64,000 nucleotides of DNA, taken from assembly GCA_945876035.1 (NCBI GenBank), contig CAMCMU010000002.1, positions 117,997 through 181,996 on the forward strand. Direction: 5' to 3'. Within the stretch, counting starts at the first letter, position 1, and every line of letters starts with the position of its first letter. Under the pieces are notes generated by a model. It was not told where the DNA came from. It made no database searches and saw only the letters and a list, made by a program, of their open reading frames with translations. The translations under genes were made by a program, and so were the position numbers. The DNA is from Schlesneria paludicola DSM 18645 (GTDB lineage: Bacteria > Planctomycetota > Planctomycetia > Planctomycetales > Planctomycetaceae). Shown piece after piece: positions 50,101 to 58,236 of the stretch.

Positions 50101-53100
50101 GAGGACTTCTCCGGCCCGATCGAGCAACTGGATGTCCGCCAAGGCCATCTGCCCATTGAAGTCTTTGATTGAACAAGAAATCCATGCGGCTTCACGCGGA
50201 GACTGATAGAAGCGAATTCGCCCGATGCCCATCGGAACAAATGCGGCATCACCGGCCCCCGGAAGCAGTCCGCCGAGGATCTGGAAACACGTATCGAGTA
50301 ACCCCGGATGGATCTGATATTCCTCGAGGTGGTCCGAAGCCTGTGGACTGCGCAGTTCTGCCAATCCGGTCGTGTGGGTGTACCAGAATCGTTTCGCCCA
50401 CAAAAATGTTGGCCCCGGCTGAAGGCCCGCACGGTGCAGAGTCTCCAGGATCCACTGTTCGTCACGCGGTGCGTTGGTGTAACTCGTCCGTTCAGACTCG
50501 GTGTCGACTGGCTTGAGACCGGCTTCGCGTGGCGCTTCGAGCCGTCCTGAGACCAAGGTCAGAAACACCGGATCCGCTTGGGGATCTGAACGCGTCACAC
50601 AAACAATCCGAAATGATGCGGCACTGGGGCCATTCGGCGAAATGACTGTCTGAATCGTTTTGGATCCCTTGTCGAACAGCAGGGGCTCGACCATCCGCAC
50701 GTTGCAGACGTTCCAAGGCATTCCATGGGTCACGGCCGACGCGGCGAGAATCATTTCCAAATAGCCCGCACCGGGCATGACGACCACACCTTGCAGCTGA
50801 TGGTCCGCCAGAATTGCGGGGCGATTGGCCGCGAGCTCCGCTTCGAAAATTTGATCATTGGAAGCGGTGATCACGCGACGTCCCAACAGCGGATGCAAGA
50901 CAGGACCGCCAATAAGCCGGGAGGCAGACTCATTTCCGGCGCCGGCATTGACCCAGTACCGTTTCCGCTGGAAGGCATAGGTCGGCCAATCGACCTGTTG
51001 CGATTGGTAATCACGATCAAAACCGTTCCAATCGATTGCTGTCCCACAGAGATAGAGTTTTGCGAGGCTCTCCAGCACCGATTTCCAGTCATCACGTCCG
51101 GAACGCATTGACGCCAGCCACGTCAAGGCCTCGTCGGGAACACACGTTCGACCCATTCCGACAAGAACGGGATTGGGGCCGATTTCCAGAAAAATATTGC
51201 AGCCTCGGTCAGCCAGCGTTTTGATGCTTTCCGCAAAACGAACCGCAGAACGGGCATGGCGGCTGTAATAATCCGGAGCAGAAAAAACGGTTTTGTCCGC
51301 GACTTGCCCCGTTAAATTTGAAATGATGGGAATCTGGGGAGCGGAATAGGTCACCGCTGCCGCGGCGGCATCCAGCGGATCGAGAATGGAATCCATCCGA
51401 TGCGAATGGAAGGCGTGCGACGTCGTCAACGGTTTGGCCTTGATCCCGCCTGCTGCCAAATCCTCCATCAACCGGCGGACAGCCGACTCATCACCGGACA
51501 CCACAATGTTCTTCGGCCCATTCCGTGCCGCGATCGCAATTTTTCCTTCGTAGGGTTTCAATGCGGCATCGACGTATTCCTCTGAAGCGAACACGGCAAG
51601 CATCAGGCCACCCGGGGGCAGCGATTGCATCAAAGCCGCTCTTTTAGCGATCAGTATCAAGCCGTCTTCCAGTGAAAACACACCGGCGATGCATGCCGCG
51701 GCAAATTCACCAACGCTGTGGCCGATGACGGCCGCGGGTTCGACTCCCCAACTGCGCCACAGTGTGGCCAAAGCATATTCGAAGGCAAACAACACGGGTT
51801 GCGTGTAGCCCGTCTGATCCACGTGGCCGTTCGTGTCCGTCGCAAACAACGAGACAAGAGGTCGGTCGAGGTAAGGTTCCAAAATTTCAGCACAGCGATC
51901 AATCACCGCGCGAAATGTCGGCTGTGTTTCGTACAGTAACCGTCCCATGCCCGCATACTGGGATCCCTGCCCTGTAAACAGAAATGCGACTTTGGGTGCT
52001 CGATCTGTCTGCAAATGGTTTCGATCGACCTCTGTTGAGTCTGCATCCAAGGCCAGACTCTGTAATTTTTTCTGCAATTCCGGCAAAGAGGAGACGATCA
52101 TCGCGGCACGATGATTAAAATGTTCGCGACCGGCCGTTGATGAAAAGGCGATATCGGCCAGACTGTCGCCGCAGTCCGAGTTCAGATGCTCCACATAGCG
52201 TTTGGCCTGTGCAGACAACGCTTGGGGCGAGCGAGCAGACAAGCAGACAAGGTGCCGAGGGCGCTCAATCCCCTCCGTTTTCAATTTTCGGGCGGGGGGA
52301 TCTTCGAGGATGATGTGTGCGTTGGTTCCACCGAATCCAAAGGCGCTGACGCCGGCCCGACGTGGCCCTTCCGAGCGGGGCCAGTCTCGTATCGTGGTGG
52401 GAATCTCAATCGGCGTGTCCTCGATCCGCAGCAGGGGATTGATCGACTTTAAGTTTAAATGGGCCGGAATTTGATTGTGACGCAACATCAGCACAACTTT
52501 GATCAGGCCCGCGATCCCTGCAGCACTTTCCAGGTGCCCGATATTTGTTTTTACGGAACTCACGACGAGCGGTCGATCAGGGGAACGGCCTTGACAGAGG
52601 GCGGATCGCAAGGCTTCGATCTCAATCGGATCGCCCAGACGCGTCCCGGTGCCGTGTGCTTCAATGTAGTGGATATCCGTGGGAGATAGACCGGCGTCCG
52701 CCAGACACGCACGAATCACCGATTCCTGTGCAGGCCCGCTCGGAGCGGACAATCCGTTGCTGCGTCCATCATGGTTGATCGCACTGCCGCGGATCACGGC
52801 CGCGATCCGATCGCCGTCTCTCACCGCGTCACGGAGTCGCTTTAGAACGACCATCCCACACCCTTCACCGCGAACGTAGCCATCGGCGGCCGCGTCAAAC
52901 GTCTTGCAGTGCCCATCGGCACTCATCATGTAGCCCTTGGTTAACACGATCGTCATTTCTGGGCTGAGCAGAAGATTCACACCGCCCGCCAATGCCAGAT
53001 TTGATTCACCCCGTCGCAGGCTTTGGCACGCGAGATGGACCGTGACCAGCGACGAGGAACAGGCCGTATCGAGCGTCAGGCTGGGGCCATTGAGGTTCAG

Positions 53101-53679
53101 TGCATAGGAGACACGATTGGCGAGTATGGAGTGACTACAACCCGTCCCCGAAAACACGTCAAAATCGGTTGAATCTTTGGATTGCAAAAAGGCATAGTCG
53201 CTGCCAACGACACCGACATAGACACCCGTCTGACTCTGTGCCAGACGGCTGGATGGAATCCCGGCATCTTCCAATGCTTCCCAGGAAACCTCCAGAAGCA
53301 GCCGTTGCTGAGGGTCGACGCGAACGGCCTCGCGTGGGGAAATTCCGAAGAACTCGGCATCGAAATCAGCCACATCTTCAATGAAACCGCCCCATCGGGT
53401 ATTCATCTTGCCGGGCGCTGCGGGGTCCGGATCGTAATACTCGTCGACGTCCCATCGATCGGTCGGGACTTCCGTGACCGCGTCTTGACCTTGACACAGC
53501 AGTTCCCAAAAAGCGCGAGGATTTTTCGCGGTCCCAGGGAACCGACAGGCCATGCCAATGATGGCGATCGGTTCCGCCTGCTTTTGTTCGACATCTCGCA
53601 GCTTGGCTTGTGTCTGCTTCAGCAGCAAAAAAGCGTGCTGCAGCGGTGTCAGTGGATTTGGAGTTCGTTCTACCGACAT
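47101..53679 (-). CDS. Fully reducing type I polyketide synthase, KS-AT-DH-ER-KR-ACP
   Basis: Protein of 2192 residues, ATG start with aggtga seven bases upstream. KS has DTACSSS near 204, EAHGTGT near 340 and TNIGHLES. AT has GQGSQ, GHSVG near 653 and HAFHS near 756, the malonyl-CoA type. DH has HxxxGxxxxP (HQLQGVVVMPGAGY) near 961 and LLDTCFQ. ER has LNFRDVL and HAATGGVGMAA near 1604. KR has GGLGGLG near 1798, LDD (B-type) and GQGNYAAANAF. ACP has ELGFDSLTAV near 2100. An acidic tail of about 40 residues may be a docking element. All reductive sites appear intact, so it should add one saturated two-carbon unit to the acyl chain from the ligase gene, 43 bases upstream. Confidence 0.96.
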   Translation of the reverse strand: MSVERTPNPLTPLQHAFLLLKQTQAKLRDVEQKQAEPIAIIGMACRFPGTAKNPRAFWELLCQGQDAVTEVPTDRWDVDEYYDPDPAAPGKMNTRWGGFIEDVADFDAEFFGISPREAVRVDPQQRLLLEVSWEALEDAGIPSSRLAQSQTGVYVGVVGSDYAFLQSKDSTDFDVFSGTGCSHSILANRVSYALNLNGPSLTLDTACSSSLVTVHLACQSLRRGESNLALAGGVNLLLSPEMTIVLTKGYMMSADGHCKTFDAAADGYVRGEGCGMVVLKRLRDAVRDGDRIAAVIRGSAINHDGRSNGLSAPSGPAQESVIRACLADAGLSPTDIHYIEAHGTGTRLGDPIEIEALRSALCQGRSPDRPLVVSSVKTNIGHLESAAGIAGLIKVVLMLRHNQIPAHLNLKSINPLLRIEDTPIEIPTTIRDWPRSEGPRRAGVSAFGFGGTNAHIILEDPPARKLKTEGIERPRHLVCLSARSPQALSAQAKRYVEHLNSDCGDSLADIAFSSTAGREHFNHRAAMIVSSLPELQKKLQSLALDADSTEVDRNHLQTDRAPKVAFLFTGQGSQYAGMGRLLYETQPTFRAVIDRCAEILEPYLDRPLVSLFATDTNGHVDQTGYTQPVLFAFEYALATLWRSWGVEPAAVIGHSVGEFAAACIAGVFSLEDGLILIAKRAALMQSLPPGGLMLAVFASEEYVDAALKPYEGKIAIAARNGPKNIVVSGDESAVRRLMEDLAAGGIKAKPLTTSHAFHSHRMDSILDPLDAAAAAVTYSAPQIPIISNLTGQVADKTVFSAPDYYSRHARSAVRFAESIKTLADRGCNIFLEIGPNPVLVGMGRTCVPDEALTWLASMRSGRDDWKSVLESLAKLYLCGTAIDWNGFDRDYQSQQVDWPTYAFQRKRYWVNAGAGNESASRLIGGPVLHPLLGRRVITASNDQIFEAELAANRPAILADHQLQGVVVMPGAGYLEMILAASAVTHGMPWNVCNVRMVEPLLFDKGSKTIQTVISPNGPSAASFRIVCVTRSDPQADPVFLTLVSGRLEAPREAGLKPVDTESERTSYTNAPRDEQWILETLHRAGLQPGPTFLWAKRFWYTHTTGLAELRSPQASDHLEEYQIHPGLLDTCFQILGGLLPGAGDAAFVPMGIGRIRFYQSPREAAWISCSIKDFNGQMALADIQLLDRAGEVLVVLEEVRLQIVPRDWLARKVAGPLPEWCFHLDWASKPVDVADVADNANHGEQWLIFNTSNDLGNDLAMRLELKGHQTTLIPADADADRRQTAIRDFHSKSTPGRSGIVYLSAVDIDAQGGAPDFAAAHSRGWGGVLDIVHGLAGLNALPNQGSHDSGSELPHLWLVTCGAETIPNHPQRVRLAQSPMWGQGRVIAAELPGLACVRIDLDPDNQTHAADQLAEELCFGKGEDQVVYREGVRYVARLRRWKSSSADWLKVPEGQPYRLEITKRGQLDNVVMRPTTRDWPGPGQVEIRVKATGLNFRDVLNVLDLYPGDPGPLGGECSGEVVAVGSGVDHVKIGDSVVALAAASFASYVITPAQFVGLKPEHLSFEEAATIPICFMTVHLALHRLGKIGVGERVLIHAATGGVGMAAIQMARHAGAEIFATAGSEQKREFLRSLGIVHVMDSRSLDFQQQIMQATQNEGVDLVINSLTGEAIGAGLSVLRTGGRFLELGKNDLWDQARVDTFKPGLTFFPIALDYLMADDPETVRQLLAEVLPQFENRKLSPLPLRAFPIPRIVDALRHMARTEHIGKVVIQSATPEESIKTGFHCHEDGAYLVTGGLGGLGLKVARWLIDRGAKFLVLVGRSAASVEARRQLEEFEKGGVRLLVEQCDIGNRVETSRLLSRIRSELAPLRGIYHLAGVLDDGILNEQSRERFDHVMDAKAIGAWNLHDLTRDDPLEQFVLFSSAASLLGSPGQGNYAAANAFLDALAHERRFEKRPALSINWGAWAEVGMAARLSDSDVRRLAASGLGVIEPVRGLRILEHLLNEECTQSGVLPIEWPKFFERIPAGSEPAWLSEMADAVRSVSSPEQSRPLLLETLQAVTPSERLELAITSVRKLAAKVMAMDQDNLPDPRRTLNELGFDSLTAVEFVNRVGQSIGQQISPSLLFDYPTLESLSQYVVRDLLQLDTATSSSSEAEVTELDFLEKAATDVEEMSEEEMDAEVTRQIELLSI

Positions 53680-53722
53680 GTTTCACCTAGACCTAAGATT
53701 GATAAGTGACGCTGGAAAACGT

Positions 53723-55897
53723 TTAGACAGATTGGAGTTCTACGGTTTCATTGTGAATGAGATTCTCAATGTCGGTGTCCGTCATGCCTTCGATGTCCTC
53801 GAGCGAGAACTCGGTAGGAAGCATCTCAAGAGAAAGAGTGTTGGCGATCAATGCGCTGTCTGATTTCTCGTCGTGAAGGGGTTGCGACAGCCATTTCGCC
53901 AAAGCCCCAATATTGGGGTGGTTGTAGATCATGGTGGGTGACATCCGCCTGCCGAGCCATGTTTCCAACTCGGCCGCCAGTTCAACCGCTTCCATGGACC
54001 CCAGACCCAACATTAAAAAGGGTGTCGTCACTTGCACGTCGCCAGAAGGCAGCTCCGTTCGTTCACTGATGCGGTTGATCAACCAGATCTCTGCCTCATC
54101 CGCCGTAATCTTCCGTGCCTTGGTGTGCCCCAAGGTCACCGGGAGCGGCTTGAATGAGGACGGGTTGGTGAACTTCCATTCCGCAATGACCTTGAACCCC
54201 CCACTGGCATATTGCGATCGGCAGGCGGCACGCATGGTCTTGCCACTCGAGGTCTTGGGCATCTGCCCGGGTTTGACAAGCACGATGGCAAACAGTTCCA
54301 ATCCATGCTCGGTAGAAATGATTCGGCGAATCGTTTCGAACGCCGCCTCGACGTCGAGATTACGACGCCCCGGTTGGACTTCCTGAACGACAACCAGTTG
54401 TTCGCGGTCCTCGGTATCAATGGAAAATGCCGCGCAAAATCCGGGACGAAATGCTGCGTCGGCATGACTTAATGATTGTTCAAGATCCTCTGGATAATAG
54501 TTCCGACCACGAATAATGATCAGGTCCTTGAGTCGCCCGGTTACGAACAACTCGCCGTTTTTGATAAATCCCAGATCGCCCGTTCGCAGATACGGACCTT
54601 CGCCTGTTGAAAGAAACGCCCGAAAAGTCCGTTCCGTCATCTCTGGCTGTTCGAAATATGATCCGGAAACGCTCGGGCCCATGATCCAGATTTCCCCGAT
54701 TTTTCCATCGGGACACGGTTCTCGATTTTGTGTTTCCACAATGACGAGATCCTGACCTGGCAAAACTTGGCCACATCCGACCAGCGTTCGCGATGTGGTA
54801 TCGTCGGACGACACGACGACGGCCTGATGGTGAGCCAAGGCTTCGAGATTCAGATCCAGCATCAGTGGCTCGCCACTGCGAGCACCACCGGTCGCCATCA
54901 ATGTAGCTTCGGCAAGTCCGTAACAGGGGAAAATTGCCTTCGTCTGAAAGCCGCATGGGGCAAATTTCTCGGCGAACTGCCGTATCGTTTCAGCACGGAT
55001 CCGCTCGGCACCAGTGAAAGCCACTTGCCACCGGCTCAGATTCAGATCGCGGATCTCTTCGGACTGGATTTTTTGGACACAGAGTTCATAAGCGAAGTTC
55101 GGGCCACCACTTACCGCTGCCCCGGTTTTCGAAATTGTCTCCAACCACAACGCCGGCCGCTGTAAAAATGCTGCGGGAGCCATCAGCGTACAGGAGCAAC
55201 CAGTGTAGATCGGCTGCAAAACGCCACCAATCAGGCCCATGTCATGGTGCAGTGGGAGCCAGAACACCGCTGCCATCTCGTCGGTATTGCCAAACGCCTG
55301 CTGGATCACAGCGGCATTGCTCAATAAATTTTTATGAGTGATCACGACCCCTTTGGGATGAGATGTTGATCCCGAGGTGTACTGCAAAAAGGCCGCCTGC
55401 TGATCAGCGATGTGTCGAGGTCGCCATTCCTCCCCGTGTGCGTCGTCAATCCGATCGGTCGCGAGCCACTCTCGAGCAATGAGCGAAGGCTGATTGGCGT
55501 AAAATACTTTTGCCTGAAGGCAATTATCGCTCGTACTGAGGACCAGTGAAGGACGGCACGAATCGATAATGGACGCCAGTGCCGTGGTGGTCCGTTTACG
55601 ATTTGGCATCGTCACTGGTACCGCCAAAATACCGGCATAAATGCAACCAAAAAAGGCAGTAATGAAGTCCAGACCGGGCGGATAAACCAGAAGGGCCCGT
55701 TCACCAACGGACATCCGCAACTGTAATTCCGCGGCGATCGCCATCGCTCGCGAGCGTAACTCACTAAATGTCAACGTCGCCTGTTTCTCACCATCACCAC
55801 AAATGAATGAAAATGCAACTTTATCGCCAGCTAAATATGATCTATAAGTCAGCACATCTGCGATTGTGCGACTATGTGTTTTATTATGATTGTTCAA
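53723..55897 (-). CDS. Fatty acyl-AMP ligase with fused acyl carrier domain (FAAL-ACP)
   Basis: Protein of 724 residues. The TTG start is supported by aaggag exactly five bases upstream (55903-55908). The adenylating part has QYTSGSTSHPKGVVI near 173, WLPLHHDMGLIGGVLQPIY near 219 and SGGPNFAYELC, all FAAL hallmarks, and TGRLKDLIIIRGRNYYPEDLE near the C-terminal subdomain. FAALs activate long-chain fatty acids as acyl-AMP and transfer them to a carrier rather than to CoA. A carrier domain follows at about 590-665 with LMLGLGSMEAVE, Ser near 634. It is the first gene of the biosynthetic operon and should supply the lipid starter. Confidence 0.95.
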   Translation of the reverse strand: MNNHNKTHSRTIADVLTYRSYLAGDKVAFSFICGDGEKQATLTFSELRSRAMAIAAELQLRMSVGERALLVYPPGLDFITAFFGCIYAGILAVPVTMPNRKRTTTALASIIDSCRPSLVLSTSDNCLQAKVFYANQPSLIAREWLATDRIDDAHGEEWRPRHIADQQAAFLQYTSGSTSHPKGVVITHKNLLSNAAVIQQAFGNTDEMAAVFWLPLHHDMGLIGGVLQPIYTGCSCTLMAPAAFLQRPALWLETISKTGAAVSGGPNFAYELCVQKIQSEEIRDLNLSRWQVAFTGAERIRAETIRQFAEKFAPCGFQTKAIFPCYGLAEATLMATGGARSGEPLMLDLNLEALAHHQAVVVSSDDTTSRTLVGCGQVLPGQDLVIVETQNREPCPDGKIGEIWIMGPSVSGSYFEQPEMTERTFRAFLSTGEGPYLRTGDLGFIKNGELFVTGRLKDLIIIRGRNYYPEDLEQSLSHADAAFRPGFCAAFSIDTEDREQLVVVQEVQPGRRNLDVEAAFETIRRIISTEHGLELFAIVLVKPGQMPKTSSGKTMRAACRSQYASGGFKVIAEWKFTNPSSFKPLPVTLGHTKARKITADEAEIWLINRISERTELPSGDVQVTTPFLMLGLGSMEAVELAAELETWLGRRMSPTMIYNHPNIGALAKWLSQPLHDEKSDSALIANTLSLEMLPTEFSLEDIEGMTDTDIENLIHNETVELQSV

Positions 55898-56034
55898 AAA
55901 CGCTCCTTCGAGATCTTTGAATCTCTTGCTATACGAGAAATATGACAGATATTGCGGTTTCTTAGCTTGGGTAGAATAGGATGTTTTAGTATGTCATTCT
56001 CTGATGCGGTTAAGCAACATTTTATTTTGGTTTA
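55898..56034 (-). promoter_or_regulatory. AT-rich region, probable promoter of the lipopeptide operon
   Basis: This stretch before the ligase gene is clearly more AT-rich than its surroundings. On the - strand TTGCTT and CATACT hexamers lie about 18 bases apart (around 55990-56020), a plausible sigma70-type promoter. A strong Shine-Dalgarno sits at 55903-55908. No operator repeat was found. The call rests on position and composition. Confidence 0.4.
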
Positions 56035-56987
56035 ATGACAGTAATTCGAAAAACGATTGTTCACAGACAGATCCTTAATTACGGGCAGGAAAATTCCAAC
56101 CGCCAGAAAAATCCTACCGCCGTTGTGAGTGTCATCGCCGTTGTGAGTGTCATCGCCGGGTGGATACGCCCTAGCGATCATCGAACGCATGGTTGTGTCG
56201 ATGGGAACCCGCGTCAGGCCGGGCTACCAGAAGGACTTCGCGCGTCGTGTCCGGAATTCCTTCAAAAGAGGTCTTTCGACGCATTCTTTCGGACTTGAGC
56301 CCGAATCCCTGTTTCAACTGTTTCGGGAGTTCTTCGAGACGTTGCGAACGCTGCACCTCAGGGAAAAACTGAAAAGCCGCGGAGCCACCGGACTCACCCC
56401 GTATAAGTTCCACGCCGAGCGAATAGCAGGACGTCAACCCGCGGATCAAGGAACACGAGTGTCACCGACGAGGGAATGCACTCTTCACGAGCACCGGCCG
56501 ACATCCGATTGCAGAACGGCGTTGGACTCAGAGAAACATGGATTTCGCGAGAAAGCGAGTGGGCCGCTCCGGCAGGGACTGTCTCCGATGATCAGAAGGG
56601 CAAACAGACAGGCTTGTCCCCTCAAAAACAACGCGGGGCGTTTTTGAAAATAGCCTTGAAAATTCTTAAACAAGGCATGGGGCCCCTCCTGTTTTATCTG
56701 CCCCCGTGAGAATCCCTTCGCCCTCTCGACTTTGTTCTCCGCTGTTTCAACGGAAAGCATGTTGTCAGATCGGCGGAGTTCGCCAAGCCTGAGCGGGAGA
56801 TTGCCGACCGGGCGTTGGCACGAGAATTTGGCCTCCGCTTCCTCTGCCTCAGACAGCGAAACCTCGACAATTCAACTCCGATCGACTATGCCTATCGATC
56901 GGTCAGGCTTCGCAATGTCAGAACTGCCAGTTTGATTGATGACCAGTCGTGTTTTGCCCCGTTCTAAAATGTAAGTGCCTTGAATTT
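56035..56987. other. Gene-poor region, possible decayed gene, 18-bp tandem repeat
   Basis: About 950 bases. A + strand open frame (56147-56647) has GC-rich third positions over its first part and reads FGLEPESLFQLFREFFETLR, but shows no known domain and degenerates into low-quality sequence, so it may be a remnant rather than a gene. An exact tandem duplication (cgttgtgagtgtcatcgc twice) lies at 56121-56156. Confidence 0.35.
56121..56156. repeat. Exact 18-bp tandem duplication
   Basis: Two adjacent copies of cgttgtgagtgtcatcgc at 56121-56138 and 56139-56156. Confidence 0.9.
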
Positions 56988-57683
56988 ATGTCCAGCCCTG
57001 ACAAAAAATATCTCCCCATTGAAACACGATTCCGCACCACGGGAGCGATTGTGGCGACCTTAGCCGTGGCGGCCTTACTCAATATCGCGACCACAAGAAC
57101 GCTCAGTCTTACGGATCGTGTTCCTTCCGTTTTCGTGATCCTCTTTCGAGCGGCGGATGCTTACGCCAGTCGGATGGCACTCATCGGCACGCTGGTCACC
57201 GCGACTTTCTGGGTCTTCCAATCGCAGAAAAAATTTCAGTTCTGTTTCAATATCACTATGGGACTGTCCCTGATTGCCTTGCTAGAAAATTTACTGGGAC
57301 TGATTTTGTGTTTGTTTGATAAGCAGGACAGTCCGGGATTTCTTTTGCTTTCTGCGAGTTTTGTTTACCTGGAAAATATTGCCTGTTTTACGGCTTTCTA
57401 CTGGCGATGTGATCATCCGTTCCAACTCCGAATTGCCGCTGGCGAAAAGATTCATCCGGGAATTGTGTTCCCTCACAACGAGTCACCATTTGACTCTCTG
57501 GCCAATTGGGCGCCGTGCTATGTCGATTATTTATTTCTGTCATTCAACACCGCCAGCACATTTGGACCAACGCTGCCGGTTCCTCTTCGCGGCACCGTTC
57601 AACTGGGGATGATGTTGCAAGTCACCATCGCCATGGCCGTCCTGATTATGCTCGCTGCGCATGCCATCGGCTTAATCAATTAA
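56988..57683 (+). CDS. Small integral membrane protein with pore-like C-terminal segment
   Basis: Protein of 231 residues from the ATG at 56988; a GTG at 56949 would add 13 Cys-rich residues and is less likely. Six or so hydrophobic segments are visible (TTGAIVATLAVAALLNIA, MALIGTLVTATFWVFQ, FCFNITMGLSLIALLENLL, SFVYLENIACFTAFYW). Near the end, VDYLFLSFNTASTFGPTLP followed by a last helix resembles the pore/selectivity region of two-helix ion channels and the DUF1345 family. No true TVGYG filter is present. I call it an unknown membrane protein. Confidence 0.6.
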   Translation: MSSPDKKYLPIETRFRTTGAIVATLAVAALLNIATTRTLSLTDRVPSVFVILFRAADAYASRMALIGTLVTATFWVFQSQKKFQFCFNITMGLSLIALLENLLGLILCLFDKQDSPGFLLLSASFVYLENIACFTAFYWRCDHPFQLRIAAGEKIHPGIVFPHNESPFDSLANWAPCYVDYLFLSFNTASTFGPTLPVPLRGTVQLGMMLQVTIAMAVLIMLAAHAIGLIN

Positions 57684-58236
57684 TTGAGGCCACATCGGGT
57701 ATTCCAGCGAGTTCGTCGCACGGTGCTGATCTGGCATGAGGGGAATCGTTGAAGCCTGTTTGTGGATGTCGATTCCAAGTCGGCGACTGGCTCAAGGGGC
57801 CGGAATCCGGCAGGGGCACACGCTGTCGGCCGACCATAACGGTGATTTCGCGGATCTTCGCTATCAACGCCTGAACGCAAAAACAGACCAGCATCGATGA
57901 CGCCCTGAGTTAGGCGGTCGAGAGTCGCTGGTTGATCGCGGCTGAGTGGGAACTGCCTCCCTTCCTCAAGACCTTAGTTCAACTCGTTGCTCGGCCAAGT
58001 CGGCTTCCAAAGTCCCCCTCAACCGCCGCCACGCAGTGTCAGTCGCACTCGACATGGCGACTAACACTTTGTTTATATCGGCGAACGGCCCCCCTCCAGT
58101 CCAAAACTAACGACAGTCCGTTTAGATAACTCTCGTGAACCGGTACCTTATATCTATCGATTCAATCAGGCCACAATTCGAATTTCTGGACCTGATTGCA
58201 GGCTGCTGAAACAACCCTCGAGGCGAAGTCCGACCG
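57684..58236. other. Intergenic region, no supported gene
   Basis: About 550 bases upstream of the PVC-type heme protein. Only short shadow frames are present. No repeat or clear promoter stood out. Confidence 0.35.

Noticed and set aside
37351..53709. Many long + strand frames opposite the PKS/NRPS genes
   Set aside because: They are shadows of GC-rich codons on the opposite strand and contain no domain.
56147..56647. 166-codon frame with coding-like first part
   Set aside because: No recognisable domain and poor sequence in its second half; mentioned only as a possible remnant.
57676..57894. 72-codon - strand frame resembling a transposase fragment
   Set aside because: Too short and without any catalytic motif.
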